Assembly (NCBI GenBank): GCA_025360225.1
Contig: JANYCN010000072.1
Coordinates: 1-64,000, forward strand
Length of the DNA: 64,000 nt
Direction of reading: 5' to 3'
Origin: Actinomycetes bacterium
GTDB lineage: Bacteria > Actinomycetota > Thermoleophilia > Gaiellales > F1-60-MAGs149
The notes below the pieces were generated by a model that saw only the letters and a list, made by a program, of their open reading frames with translations, was not told the origin of the DNA and made no database searches. Position 1 is the stretch's first letter. The number at the start of each line of letters is the position of its first letter. The position numbers and the translations under genes are program-made. Positions 39,971 through 48,412 of the stretch are shown here, piece after piece.

Positions 39971-40568
39971 TCGAGCGCAGCGTTCACCTCCGCTGTCACC
40001 GTGCCCGTGCGTTCCAGCTGTTCACCGAGCAGGCGGGCGACTGGTGGCCCCGTGACCTGCGCCACACGAGCGACCACCGGAGCGAGATCAAGATGCTGGT
40101 GCTGCGTCCGGTGATTGCTGTGCTGCTCGTCGGTGAGGGGCAAGGCTGGCAAGCGACGGCGAGGGAGCTTGCCGGGGCAAGTGACCGAGCTGGAGCGCTG
40201 CTCGCCCGGCCATGACGGGCGAGGTTCCAGCCGCCGCTCCGCAGCCCCGTCGATCAGTACAGCAATCCCCGGACGCTGCACGAACCGAGGGCCGGTTCTT
40301 CGAGCGGGCGGAGGATGGGGCAGAGGTCGAGCTCGGCCGGGTCACGACGTGGGCGCCACCTGACCGGATCGACCTCGACTTCTATCCGGGCACGGACGCC
40401 GACCATCCGACCCTCGTGAGCGTGCGCTTCTCGGATGAGGGCGACGGGACCATGGTGCACGTCACGCACCACCCTGGCCCCGCGAGCGTTGCGCTGTGGG
40501 ACGAGCGCGTCGGCTCGTACGTCCGGTCCTGGTCGCTGGTCCTCGCGGCGATCGAGGAACGAACATGA
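39967..40568 (+). pseudogene. SRPBCC/AHSA1 family protein split by a 183-bp inserted element
   Basis: 5' part MIERSVHLRCHRARAFQLFTEQAGDWWPRDLRHTSDHRSEI and 3' part EGRFFERAEDGAEVELGRVTTWAPPDRIDLDFYPGTDADHPTLVSVRFSDEGDGTMVHVTHHPGP are in different frames. Confidence 0.75.
40099..40281. mobile_element. Second MITE-like element (183 bp), different family
   Basis: TIRs GTGCTGCGTCCGGTGATTGCTGTGCTG / CAGTACAGCAATCCCCGGACGCTGCAC; internal hairpin CTCGCCCG...CGGGCGAG. Confidence 0.7.
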
Positions 40569-40596
40569 TGGTCAGATTATTGTTACCATACCGCCC

Positions 40597-41016
40597 ATGC
40601 CTCGATTCTCCACGACAGCGACGATCGCCGCGACGCCCGACGCGGTGTGGGCACTCCTGACCGACGCGCCCGGGTACCCGACCTGGAATCCGACCGTGGA
40701 GCGCGTCGACGGCGCGATCGTGCCGGGCGGCCGCATCACCGTGCGGGCCCGGGTCAGCCCGGGGAGGGCGTTTCCCGTGAAGGTGACGACGTTCGATCCT
40801 CCCGCGCGGGTGGTCTGGACCGGCGGGATGCCGCTCGGGCTGTTCCGCGGTGTGCGGACGTTCACGCTGACCCCAGACGACGGCTCCGTCCGGTTCTCGA
40901 TGGAAGAGGTCTACAGCGGACCGCTCACACCGCTCATCGGCCGTACGATCCCCGACCTTCAACCAGCGTTCGACGCGTTCGCGGTTGCGCTCAAGGAGCG
41001 CGCAGAGGCTCGGTGA
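40597..41016 (+). CDS. SRPBCC family protein
   Basis: MPRFSTTATIAATPDAVWALLTDAPGYPTWNPTVERVDGAIVPGGRITVRAR. Confidence 0.85.
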   Translation: MPRFSTTATIAATPDAVWALLTDAPGYPTWNPTVERVDGAIVPGGRITVRARVSPGRAFPVKVTTFDPPARVVWTGGMPLGLFRGVRTFTLTPDDGSVRFSMEEVYSGPLTPLIGRTIPDLQPAFDAFAVALKERAEAR

Positions 41017-41017
41017 T

Positions 41018-42637
41018 CTACCGCGCGCGCGTCGCCGCGTCCGGGCGACGTTCGTCCCAAACCGGCCCCGGGGCCTCGTACACCCGCCCGTCGGCGCCGA
41101 ACACGATGTAGCGATCGAACCCACGGGCGAACCAGCGATCATGGGTGACGGAGACGACCGTGCCTTCAAACGCCTCGAGGCCATCCTCCAGCGCCTCGGC
41201 GCTTTCGAGGTCGAGGTTATCGGTCGGCTCGTCGAGCAGCAACATCGTTGCACCGCCCAGCTCGAGCAGCAGCACCTGCAGACGTGCCTGCTGGCCGCCA
41301 GAGAGCGTCTCGAAGCGCTGCTCTGACTGGTGTGCGAGGCCATACCGGGTGAGCGTGCTCATGCCGGCGCCGCGGTCGAGGGCGCCGGTGCGCATCACGA
41401 TGTCGAGCGGCGTTCGCCCGGCGTAGGTCGCCACGTCGTGGGTCTGGGCGAAGTAGCCGGGCACGACGCGGGCGCCGAGCCGCCAGCTTCCCGCGTGGTG
41501 GACTCCGTCGTCGCCGGCGAGCAGGCGTAGGAAGTGGCTCTTCCCTGACCCGTTGGCGCCAAGCACCAGCACCCGCTCGCCGTAGAAGACCTCAAGGTCG
41601 AACGGCCTCATCAGGCCGACGAGCTCGAGGCGTTCACACGTCAAGGCGCGCACCCCGGTGCGCCCTCCCTTGAGGCGCATCTTGATCGTCTGGTCCTTCG
41701 GCGGCTCCGGTGGCGGTCCGATCTCCTCGAACTTACGCAACCGCGTCTGCATCGCGCGGTAGCGGCTCGCCATGTCGGGCGAGATCGATGCCTGAACGCG
41801 GAGCGTCGTGACGAGGTCCTTCAGTCGCCTGTGCTCCTCGTTCCACCGACGCAATAGCTCCTCCAGCCGCTCGATGCGGTCGCGGCGCGCGTCGTGATAG
41901 GTCGCGAACCCGCCGCCGTGCGTCCACGTCGAGCGTGCTTCGACGGTCACGATCCGCTTCGCCGAGGCGGCGATCAGCTCGCGGTCGTGCGAGACGAACA
42001 GCACGGTCTTCGCCGTCTCCTGCAGACGCTCCTCGAGCCACCGCTTGCCGGGCACGTCGAGGTAGTTGTCCGGCTCGTCGAGCAACAGGACCTCGTCGGC
42101 GCCGCGCAGTAGCGCCTCAAGCACGAGCCGCTTCTGCTCGCCGCCGGAGAGCGTTCCGGCCCGGCGGTCGCGCACGACGTCGAACGGCAGCGCGAGCGCC
42201 TCGCGACAGCACGTCTCCCACAGCACCTCGGCCTCCCAGCCGCCGACGTCCGTCCAGTCCGCGATCGCCTCGGCATACGCCATCTGCGCGTCGTCGGTCG
42301 CGTCCGCCGCGACACGACGCTCTGCGGCGACGAGCGCGACGCTTGCGACCTTGACCGCCGGTGGGGCAACGGAGGCGAGGAGCTCGCGGATCGTCGTCGC
42401 GTCGCGAACAGACCCGACGAGCTGCCGCATCACGCCGAGCCCGCCCGACCGCACGATCGCTCCCTCGCTCGGCTCGATGTCGCCGGCGATCAGGCGCAGC
42501 ATCGTCGTCTTTCCCGTGCCGTTCGCGCCAAGCAGCGCCACCTTCGCTCCGTCGCCGACCCGGAACGAGACCTCGTAGAGCAGGCAGCGGCCGTCCGGCA
42601 GGAAGTAGGAGATCCGGGAGAGCTCGACGTGACCCAA
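41018..42637 (-). CDS. ABC-F family ATP-binding protein
   Basis: Two NBDs: LLGANGTGKTTMLRL, LSGGEQKRLVLEALL, VLGANGSGKSHFLRLL, LSGGQQARLQVLLLELGGATMLLLDEPTDNLD. Confidence 0.92.
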   Translation of the reverse strand: MGHVELSRISYFLPDGRCLLYEVSFRVGDGAKVALLGANGTGKTTMLRLIAGDIEPSEGAIVRSGGLGVMRQLVGSVRDATTIRELLASVAPPAVKVASVALVAAERRVAADATDDAQMAYAEAIADWTDVGGWEAEVLWETCCREALALPFDVVRDRRAGTLSGGEQKRLVLEALLRGADEVLLLDEPDNYLDVPGKRWLEERLQETAKTVLFVSHDRELIAASAKRIVTVEARSTWTHGGGFATYHDARRDRIERLEELLRRWNEEHRRLKDLVTTLRVQASISPDMASRYRAMQTRLRKFEEIGPPPEPPKDQTIKMRLKGGRTGVRALTCERLELVGLMRPFDLEVFYGERVLVLGANGSGKSHFLRLLAGDDGVHHAGSWRLGARVVPGYFAQTHDVATYAGRTPLDIVMRTGALDRGAGMSTLTRYGLAHQSEQRFETLSGGQQARLQVLLLELGGATMLLLDEPTDNLDLESAEALEDGLEAFEGTVVSVTHDRWFARGFDRYIVFGADGRVYEAPGPVWDERRPDAATRAR

Positions 42638-42694
42638 CGCGTCTGAAGGCTACCGGGTGGGTGTAGCGCGCCCGATGCCTACGATACCGACGAC

Positions 42695-43444
42695 GTGACC
42701 GGCCTCCAGACTGCCGCGACGGGTGCAATCGCCGGGAGCACGATCCTCCTCGGTATGCCGATCGTTCGCCTGAAGATGCTCGGCAGCCGCGGCCGTGCGT
42801 TCCTCGGCGCGCTGTCGGTCGGCGTCCTGCTCTTCCTGTTCACCGACGTCGTGTCGAAGTCTGGTGGCGTGATCGAGGTGCCGCTCGTCGCCGCACGGCA
42901 CGGACGCTTCCTGGCGCTCGCGGTGCTGTTCCTCGCCGGGCTCGCCGTCGCACCGATCGTCCTCGCGAAGGCATCGAAGCCAGGGGCGAAGGACTCCGTG
43001 CTCCGGCTCGGGATGATGGTCGCGATCGCGATCGGCATCCACAACCTCGCCGAGGGACTCGCGATCGGCGTCGCCTCACGCCAGGGCGAGGTCGCCCTCG
43101 CTGGCACGCTCGTCGCTGGCTTTGCGCTCCACAACGTCACCGAGGCGTTCGGGATCGTCGGGCCGCTCGGTGATCGTCGACCGTCGTGGACGTGGCTGCT
43201 GGTCGCCGGCCTGGTCGCCGGCTCGCCGACCTTCCTCGGGTCGATCATCGGCTACCACATGACCGCCCAACCGCTCCAGGTCGCGTCCCTCGGTCTCGCA
43301 GCCGGGGCGATCGCCTACGTGATGGCCGAGATCGGCCAGTCCGTCGTCCGCCGCGCCTCGCGCGAGCTCGTCCTGATCGGCACGCTCGCTGGCTTCATCG
43401 CTGGTATCGCGACGGACTGGATCCTCGTCGCGACAGGTGCGTAG
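42695..43444 (+). CDS. ZIP family metal transporter
   Basis: MMVAIAIGIHNLAEGLAIGVA; FALHNVTEAFGI. Confidence 0.88.
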   Translation: MTGLQTAATGAIAGSTILLGMPIVRLKMLGSRGRAFLGALSVGVLLFLFTDVVSKSGGVIEVPLVAARHGRFLALAVLFLAGLAVAPIVLAKASKPGAKDSVLRLGMMVAIAIGIHNLAEGLAIGVASRQGEVALAGTLVAGFALHNVTEAFGIVGPLGDRRPSWTWLLVAGLVAGSPTFLGSIIGYHMTAQPLQVASLGLAAGAIAYVMAEIGQSVVRRASRELVLIGTLAGFIAGIATDWILVATGA

Positions 43445-43482
43445 GACGGGATTAGACTTCGAGCACCCCAGTGGAGGTTCGT

Positions 43483-44781
43483 ATGCGCCGCACCCTTCTC
43501 CTCGCCATCGCGTTGCTCTGCTCCGCCGTCTCCGTCGCCCTGGCAAACCCGCCGTTCGTGATCGTCGATGTGAGCTCGACGAACTCTGGTCCGGGCGCGG
43601 TCGGCGGACGTCAATGGTCGGTGTTGCTCGCCAACCTCCCGGGTGGGGACACGTCGATCACACAGCCGATCGACTCCTTTGATCAGGCGAAGCTCGCAGG
43701 CCCGCCGGCAACGCCGGCCACCTGCTCGAAGGACGCGCTTGCGACCTGTGCCGGGACGATGACCTACTTCGACGGTTCAGCGTTCCTCACCGGCCCGCTC
43801 GTCTTTCCGGCGTCCACGGGCTGTCCTCCTGGCGTCTCCGTGCACCTGGCCGTCGCCCCGGCACCGGTCGGATTCGTATCGGCCCCCATCGCGACCGCGA
43901 TCCTGAGCCCGGTTGATCCGACGTCCCAAACACCGCCGTTCTGCGTCAACGTCCGCTTCTCAATGAGCCAGACGGAGATGCTGGCACAGGTGCCGACCGG
44001 GGCTATGGAAGGCGCCATGGCGCTCCAGCGCGCGTTCAACATCAACCTTCACGACTGGGCCGCTGCGAGTGGCGCCGGCTCGCTGTTCACGAACAACCCG
44101 TCGTCGGCCGTCGAGCGAACGGTTTCGGCCAGCGTCGATGGCGCCGCGCCGACGACCGCGACGGTGACGGAGAGCGTCGGTGGCCTGACGTCGATCCTTG
44201 TCGCACCCTACGCACATCGGGTGACTTACGGATCCAGGTTGAGCCTGTACGCGTCGGTCTACCGCGCACCCGGCACGTCCCCAGGTGACTCCGCGTGGAT
44301 TCAGACCTACTCTGATCCGATCTCGTCCCGGTTCCTGCCGTCGCTCTTTTTCACTGCCGTCGGCAACCAGACGCTCACGAACGCGTACGGCGTCGTGACG
44401 CTTGAGAGCGAGCCGCTCACGAAGCGGACGACGCTGCAGGTGGCGAGCGCGCTTGTAACCCCGACGGCCGTGGTCGGCGCGACGGTCGCATCCGGGCCGA
44501 TCGGCCCGATCGAGGTCGTGGCGGCGAACCCGACGATCCGGGGTCTGAAGGTCAGCGCCCGTCGCGGGGGGCGCTACAACGTGACGTTCTCGACCACGGT
44601 CGCCGCCGGCCTCACCGTCACCGTCCGAGCCGCCCGATCGAGCAGCCTCTCGAAGGTCTCCAGCGGTGCGCCCCTAACGTTCACCTTCCGGAACCTGAAG
44701 ATCCGGAAGGGCGCCGAGCTCGTCGTGATCGCTGGCGCGCAAGGAGTGACGCCCGGCTCGATGCGTCGGGCGTTGCGGTAA
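43483..44781 (+). CDS. Secreted protein of unknown function
   Basis: Signal peptide MRRTLLLAIALLCSAVSVALA; no recognised domain. Confidence 0.7.
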   Translation: MRRTLLLAIALLCSAVSVALANPPFVIVDVSSTNSGPGAVGGRQWSVLLANLPGGDTSITQPIDSFDQAKLAGPPATPATCSKDALATCAGTMTYFDGSAFLTGPLVFPASTGCPPGVSVHLAVAPAPVGFVSAPIATAILSPVDPTSQTPPFCVNVRFSMSQTEMLAQVPTGAMEGAMALQRAFNINLHDWAAASGAGSLFTNNPSSAVERTVSASVDGAAPTTATVTESVGGLTSILVAPYAHRVTYGSRLSLYASVYRAPGTSPGDSAWIQTYSDPISSRFLPSLFFTAVGNQTLTNAYGVVTLESEPLTKRTTLQVASALVTPTAVVGATVASGPIGPIEVVAANPTIRGLKVSARRGGRYNVTFSTTVAAGLTVTVRAARSSSLSKVSSGAPLTFTFRNLKIRKGAELVVIAGAQGVTPGSMRRALR

Positions 44782-44811
44782 ACCGGTCGCGCGATGCGCG
44801 CGCCGCTGGTG

Positions 44812-45435
44812 TCAGTACAGCCCCTCGCCCTTGCGGTAGCGCTCGGCCCGCTCCCTGTCGTACTGCTCGGCGTCGATCCTGCCGGCGTTCAGCGACGCCA
44901 TGATCGCGCCCGCCGAGGGCAGCTCGCTGCGGTCGATGTGCCGGGCCGGGTTCCAGAGGTCAGACCGGATGAAGGCCTTCGAGCACTGCGTGTAGGCCTC
45001 CTCGATCTCGACGAGGATGCCGAGCCGCGGGGGCTTGCCGTCGACCGCGCTCGGCGCAAGGAGGTCGGGGTCGTCGACGAGGCGCGCCCGCCCGTTCACG
45101 CGGAACGTGTCGTCGACGCCGGGGATCAGGAACAGGAGCCCGACGCGCGGGTTCGCGAGGATGTTGCGCAGCGAGTCGGCGATCCGGTTGCCCGGGCGCT
45201 CTGGCATCAGCAGGGTGCGGTCGTCGACGATCCGCACGAAGCCGGGCGGGTCGCCAAGTGGGCTGACGTCGCACGATCCATCTGGCGCCGAGGTGGCGAG
45301 GCAGCAGAACGGTGAGCGTTCGATGAACCGTCTCGTCAGGTCGTTCAGCTGGCCCGCGGTCTTTGAGAGGACGATCGGCTGCGCGTCACCACCGATCAGC
45401 TCGCGGAGACGCTGCTCGGTGCGGACGTCGCCCAT
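44812..45435 (-). CDS. Pyridoxamine 5'-phosphate oxidase-like (PPOX) flavoprotein
   Basis: FIERSPFCCLATSAPDGSCDVSPLGDPPGFVRIVDDRTLLMPERPGNRIADSLRNILANPRVGLLFLIPG. Confidence 0.85.
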   Translation of the reverse strand: MGDVRTEQRLRELIGGDAQPIVLSKTAGQLNDLTRRFIERSPFCCLATSAPDGSCDVSPLGDPPGFVRIVDDRTLLMPERPGNRIADSLRNILANPRVGLLFLIPGVDDTFRVNGRARLVDDPDLLAPSAVDGKPPRLGILVEIEEAYTQCSKAFIRSDLWNPARHIDRSELPSAGAIMASLNAGRIDAEQYDRERAERYRKGEGLY

Positions 45436-46265
45436 CAGGCCTCGGCGACCACGGCGTTGCGCAGCGTCGGACACCCCGTCACGTCGATCTCGACGACGTC
45501 GCCCGGCACCAGGTAGCGCTTCGGCGTCCGTCCGTCGCCCACGCCGCCCGGGGTGCCGGTGATCAGCACGTCGCCGGGCTCGATCGTCGTCGCCATCGAG
45601 ACGTAGGCGATCAGCTCCTCGATCCCGAAGATCAGGTTCCGCGTGTTCGAGGACTGGAGGATCTCGCCGGAGACGGTCGTCCGCACGTCGAGCGAGTCGA
45701 GGTCGACGCCAGCGGCGTTCACCAGGCACGGGCCGATCGGCCCGAACGTGTCGAACGACTTCCCGAGGGTGAACTGCCGTAGCGGTGTCTCGAGCTGCGC
45801 GCGCCGGCCGGAGACGTCGTTGAAGGCGCAGTAGCCGCCGACGCGGGTGCGGGCGTCGGCGACCGTGGCCCGCGAGAAGCGCTCCGCGAACACGATCGCA
45901 AGCTCGCCCTCGTAGTCGGGTCGGGTCTCCTCCCGCGGCAGCACGATGTCGCCGCCATGCCCGATCAGCGAGGACGGCCACTTCGCGAAAAGCACCGGCA
46001 CCTCGGGGATCGCGAGCTCCGACTCCTTGGCGTGGTCGCGGTAGTTCAGTCCGATGCAGAGCACCTTCGTTGGCACGGTTGGCGGCAACAGCGTGACGTC
46101 GGCGAGCGCGTGGACCGGGCCGCCGGCGGCCGCGACGTGTGCCCAGCCGGCGGTGTCGGGGATGAACCCCCGCGGCCCGGCGGCACCGGCGTCGCGCACT
46201 GCCTCGCCGTCGAGCCGGCCGATCCGCACCTCGCCACCGTGAAGGAACCGGACAGCCTGGCTCAT
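45435..46265 (-). CDS. Fumarylacetoacetate hydrolase family protein
   Basis: KVLCIGLNYRDHAKESE...PSSLIGHGGDIVLPREETRPDYEGELAIVF...GDVLITGTPGGVG. Confidence 0.9.
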   Translation of the reverse strand: MSQAVRFLHGGEVRIGRLDGEAVRDAGAAGPRGFIPDTAGWAHVAAAGGPVHALADVTLLPPTVPTKVLCIGLNYRDHAKESELAIPEVPVLFAKWPSSLIGHGGDIVLPREETRPDYEGELAIVFAERFSRATVADARTRVGGYCAFNDVSGRRAQLETPLRQFTLGKSFDTFGPIGPCLVNAAGVDLDSLDVRTTVSGEILQSSNTRNLIFGIEELIAYVSMATTIEPGDVLITGTPGGVGDGRTPKRYLVPGDVVEIDVTGCPTLRNAVVAEA

Positions 46266-46507
46266 GACGTCTCCTCGATCCGTGCGATGGGCGTACCGAC
46301 CGGGACGGTCGTGCCCGGCGTGACGAGGATCTCGACGAGCGTGCCCGACGCGGGCGACTCGACCTCGGCGTTCACCTTCTCGGTCTCCACCTCGCACACG
46401 ACGCCGCCTGCTACGACGGCATCACCGACCGCGCAGAGCCACCGCGTCAGCGTGCCCTCGTCCATCTGTGCGCCCCATCGGGGCATCGTCATGTCAACCG
46501 TCGCCAT
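46262..46507 (-). CDS. Stand-alone biotinyl/lipoyl-attachment domain protein
   Basis: MATVDMTMPRWGAQMDEGTLTRWLCAVGDAVVAGGVVCEVETEKVNAEVESPASGTLVEILVTPGTTVPVGTPIARIEE. Confidence 0.88.
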   Translation of the reverse strand: MATVDMTMPRWGAQMDEGTLTRWLCAVGDAVVAGGVVCEVETEKVNAEVESPASGTLVEILVTPGTTVPVGTPIARIEETS

Positions 46508-46579
46508 GCGTGCACGGTACTACGCGTGGCTCGCGGGCTGACGGTGCCCGAGGTGTCGGGCGCCGTCAGCCTGCTGCGC

Positions 46580-46613
46580 TTGACAGCGCCCGCGCGCTTC
46601 GGATAATGTATCC
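46580..46613 (+). promoter_or_regulatory. Promoter TTGACA-N16-GATAAT with palindrome GGATAatgTATCC overlapping the -10
   Basis: TTGACA 46580-46585, GATAAT 46602-46607, ATG at 46618. Confidence 0.6.
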
Positions 46614-46617
46614 AATC

Positions 46618-47478
46618 ATGAAACGTGTCCGCGTGCAACACAACGGCAAGGCGCGCTGGGGCGAGGTTCGCGCCGACAGCGTCCACCTCGACGACGGCGA
46701 CGTCCTTGACGCGTCGAGCGTCAGCTGGCTCGCTCCCGTTGAGCCGTCGAAGATCATCGCCGTGCACCTCACCTACCGCTCGCGGCTCGAGGAGTACAAG
46801 GTTGCCCGCATGCCAGCGGAGCCCTCCTACTTCATGAAGCCGCCAACGACCCTGAACGGGCACCGCGGCGTGATCCGCCGCCCGCACGGCACCCGCTGGC
46901 TCAACTACGAGGGCGAGCTCGCCGTCGTCGTTGGCCGGTCGATGAAGGGCGTTCGGCGTGAGGACGTCCACGGCTACGTCGCCGGGTTCGCCCCCGCCAA
47001 CGACGTCGGCCTGCACGACTTCCGCCACGCCGACCGCGGCTCGATGCTGCGCGTCAAGGGCCAGGATGGATTCCTGCCGATCGGGCCGGCGGTGACCAGC
47101 ATCGATGAGTGGACGCCTGATGATGGCTACACGCTGACGACGACCGTCAACGGCGCCGTCGTGCAGCACGCAACCAGTGACGACCTGATCTGGAACTGGC
47201 GCTACCAGCTCGCCGACCTCTGCCGGCTGATCACCCTCGAGCCCGGTGACGTCGTCCTCACGGGGACGCCCGCGAACAGCCGGCCGATGGCGGTCGGCGA
47301 CGACGTTGCCGTCGAGATCTCGGGGCTCGGCCGCGTCGAGAGCACCGTCGTCGACTGGGACGTCGACCTCACCGGCCCCGGCGACCAGCCGGAGACGAGC
47401 GCGAACACCCTGCACGTTGCCCTCGCGATCCCCGAGGAGGAGGCCGAGCGAATGGTGCGCGAGGGGAGCGTTCCGTGA
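46618..47478 (+). CDS. Fumarylacetoacetate hydrolase family protein (HpaG/OHED isomerase-decarboxylase-like)
   Basis: KIIAVHLTYRSRLEEYKVARMPAEPSYFMKPPTTLNGHRG...LNYEGELAVVVGR...GDVVLTGTPANSRP. Confidence 0.88.
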   Translation: MKRVRVQHNGKARWGEVRADSVHLDDGDVLDASSVSWLAPVEPSKIIAVHLTYRSRLEEYKVARMPAEPSYFMKPPTTLNGHRGVIRRPHGTRWLNYEGELAVVVGRSMKGVRREDVHGYVAGFAPANDVGLHDFRHADRGSMLRVKGQDGFLPIGPAVTSIDEWTPDDGYTLTTTVNGAVVQHATSDDLIWNWRYQLADLCRLITLEPGDVVLTGTPANSRPMAVGDDVAVEISGLGRVESTVVDWDVDLTGPGDQPETSANTLHVALAIPEEEAERMVREGSVP

Positions 47479-48401
47479 TCGCGCTGCGGAAGATCGACCA
47501 CGTCTGTTTGCGCGTCGCCGACGTTGCCGACGCCGCTCGTCGATACTGCCTGCAGTTCGGTCTGACGGTGCGCGAGGTGTCACCGGATCGGGCGCTGCTC
47601 GCGTGCGACTACGAGCCGTACAGCCTCGAGCTCGCGCCAGGAGACGATCCGTCGCTGCTCGGCTACGACCACTGCGCCTGGCAGCTACGACGCTCGTGCA
47701 GCCTCGACGCAGCTCGCGCGCACCTGACCGCCGTCCGCTGGGCCTTCGAGGATCGGGACGACCTGATCGTCGTTCGTGACACCGAGGGCTTCGCGCACCA
47801 CCTCTTGCCCTTCTGTGAGGACGAGAATCGGCGTCCCGCGATCGCACGCCAGACCGCCAGCCTGCCGGGTTTGCGCCCCCGCAAGCTCGGCCACATCAAC
47901 CGGCTGACCGCTGACATGCCGGCCGCCACCGCGTTTTACACCGCGGTGCTCGGCATGGAGGTCGCCGACCATCTCGGCGACGCCGGCACCTGGCTGCACA
48001 CCGGCCCTGAGCACCACCAGATGGCGCTCGTCAACGTCGGCCGCGCGCACTTCCACCATCTCGCGTTCGACTACTACGACTTCGGCACGCTCCGCTCGCT
48101 GTTCGACAACCTCGCCCAGCACGGGCGCTGGCTCGGCTGGGGCCCCGTCCGGCACGGCATTGGCCAGAACATCTGTGGCTACGCACGCATCACGGAGGAG
48201 CCGCTGTTCGTCGAGTGCTACGTCGACATGGAGATCCTCGAACCCGAGCATCAGCCTCGGAATTGGCCGGACGACCGGTTCAGCTCGAACACCTGGGGGC
48301 CGCTCCCGCCGCGCTCCTACTTCCGCTTCGACGCCGCTGCGGTGGAGTCCGAGCGCGAGTCGCGCGAGACGCGCGGCATCCCCCTTCCCCCGCTCTTTTA
48401 G
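47475..48401 (+). CDS. VOC-type extradiol dioxygenase
   Basis: LGHINRLTADMPAATAFYTAVLGMEVADHLG...HFHHLAFDYYDF...FVECYVDMEIL. Confidence 0.85.
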   Translation: MIALRKIDHVCLRVADVADAARRYCLQFGLTVREVSPDRALLACDYEPYSLELAPGDDPSLLGYDHCAWQLRRSCSLDAARAHLTAVRWAFEDRDDLIVVRDTEGFAHHLLPFCEDENRRPAIARQTASLPGLRPRKLGHINRLTADMPAATAFYTAVLGMEVADHLGDAGTWLHTGPEHHQMALVNVGRAHFHHLAFDYYDFGTLRSLFDNLAQHGRWLGWGPVRHGIGQNICGYARITEEPLFVECYVDMEILEPEHQPRNWPDDRFSSNTWGPLPPRSYFRFDAAAVESERESRETRGIPLPPLF

Positions 48402-48412
48402 GAGACACGCAC

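Noticed and set aside
46489-47847. 452-aa minus-strand ORF
   Set aside because: Antisense to the FAH and dioxygenase genes, low-complexity Arg/Gly/Asp-rich.
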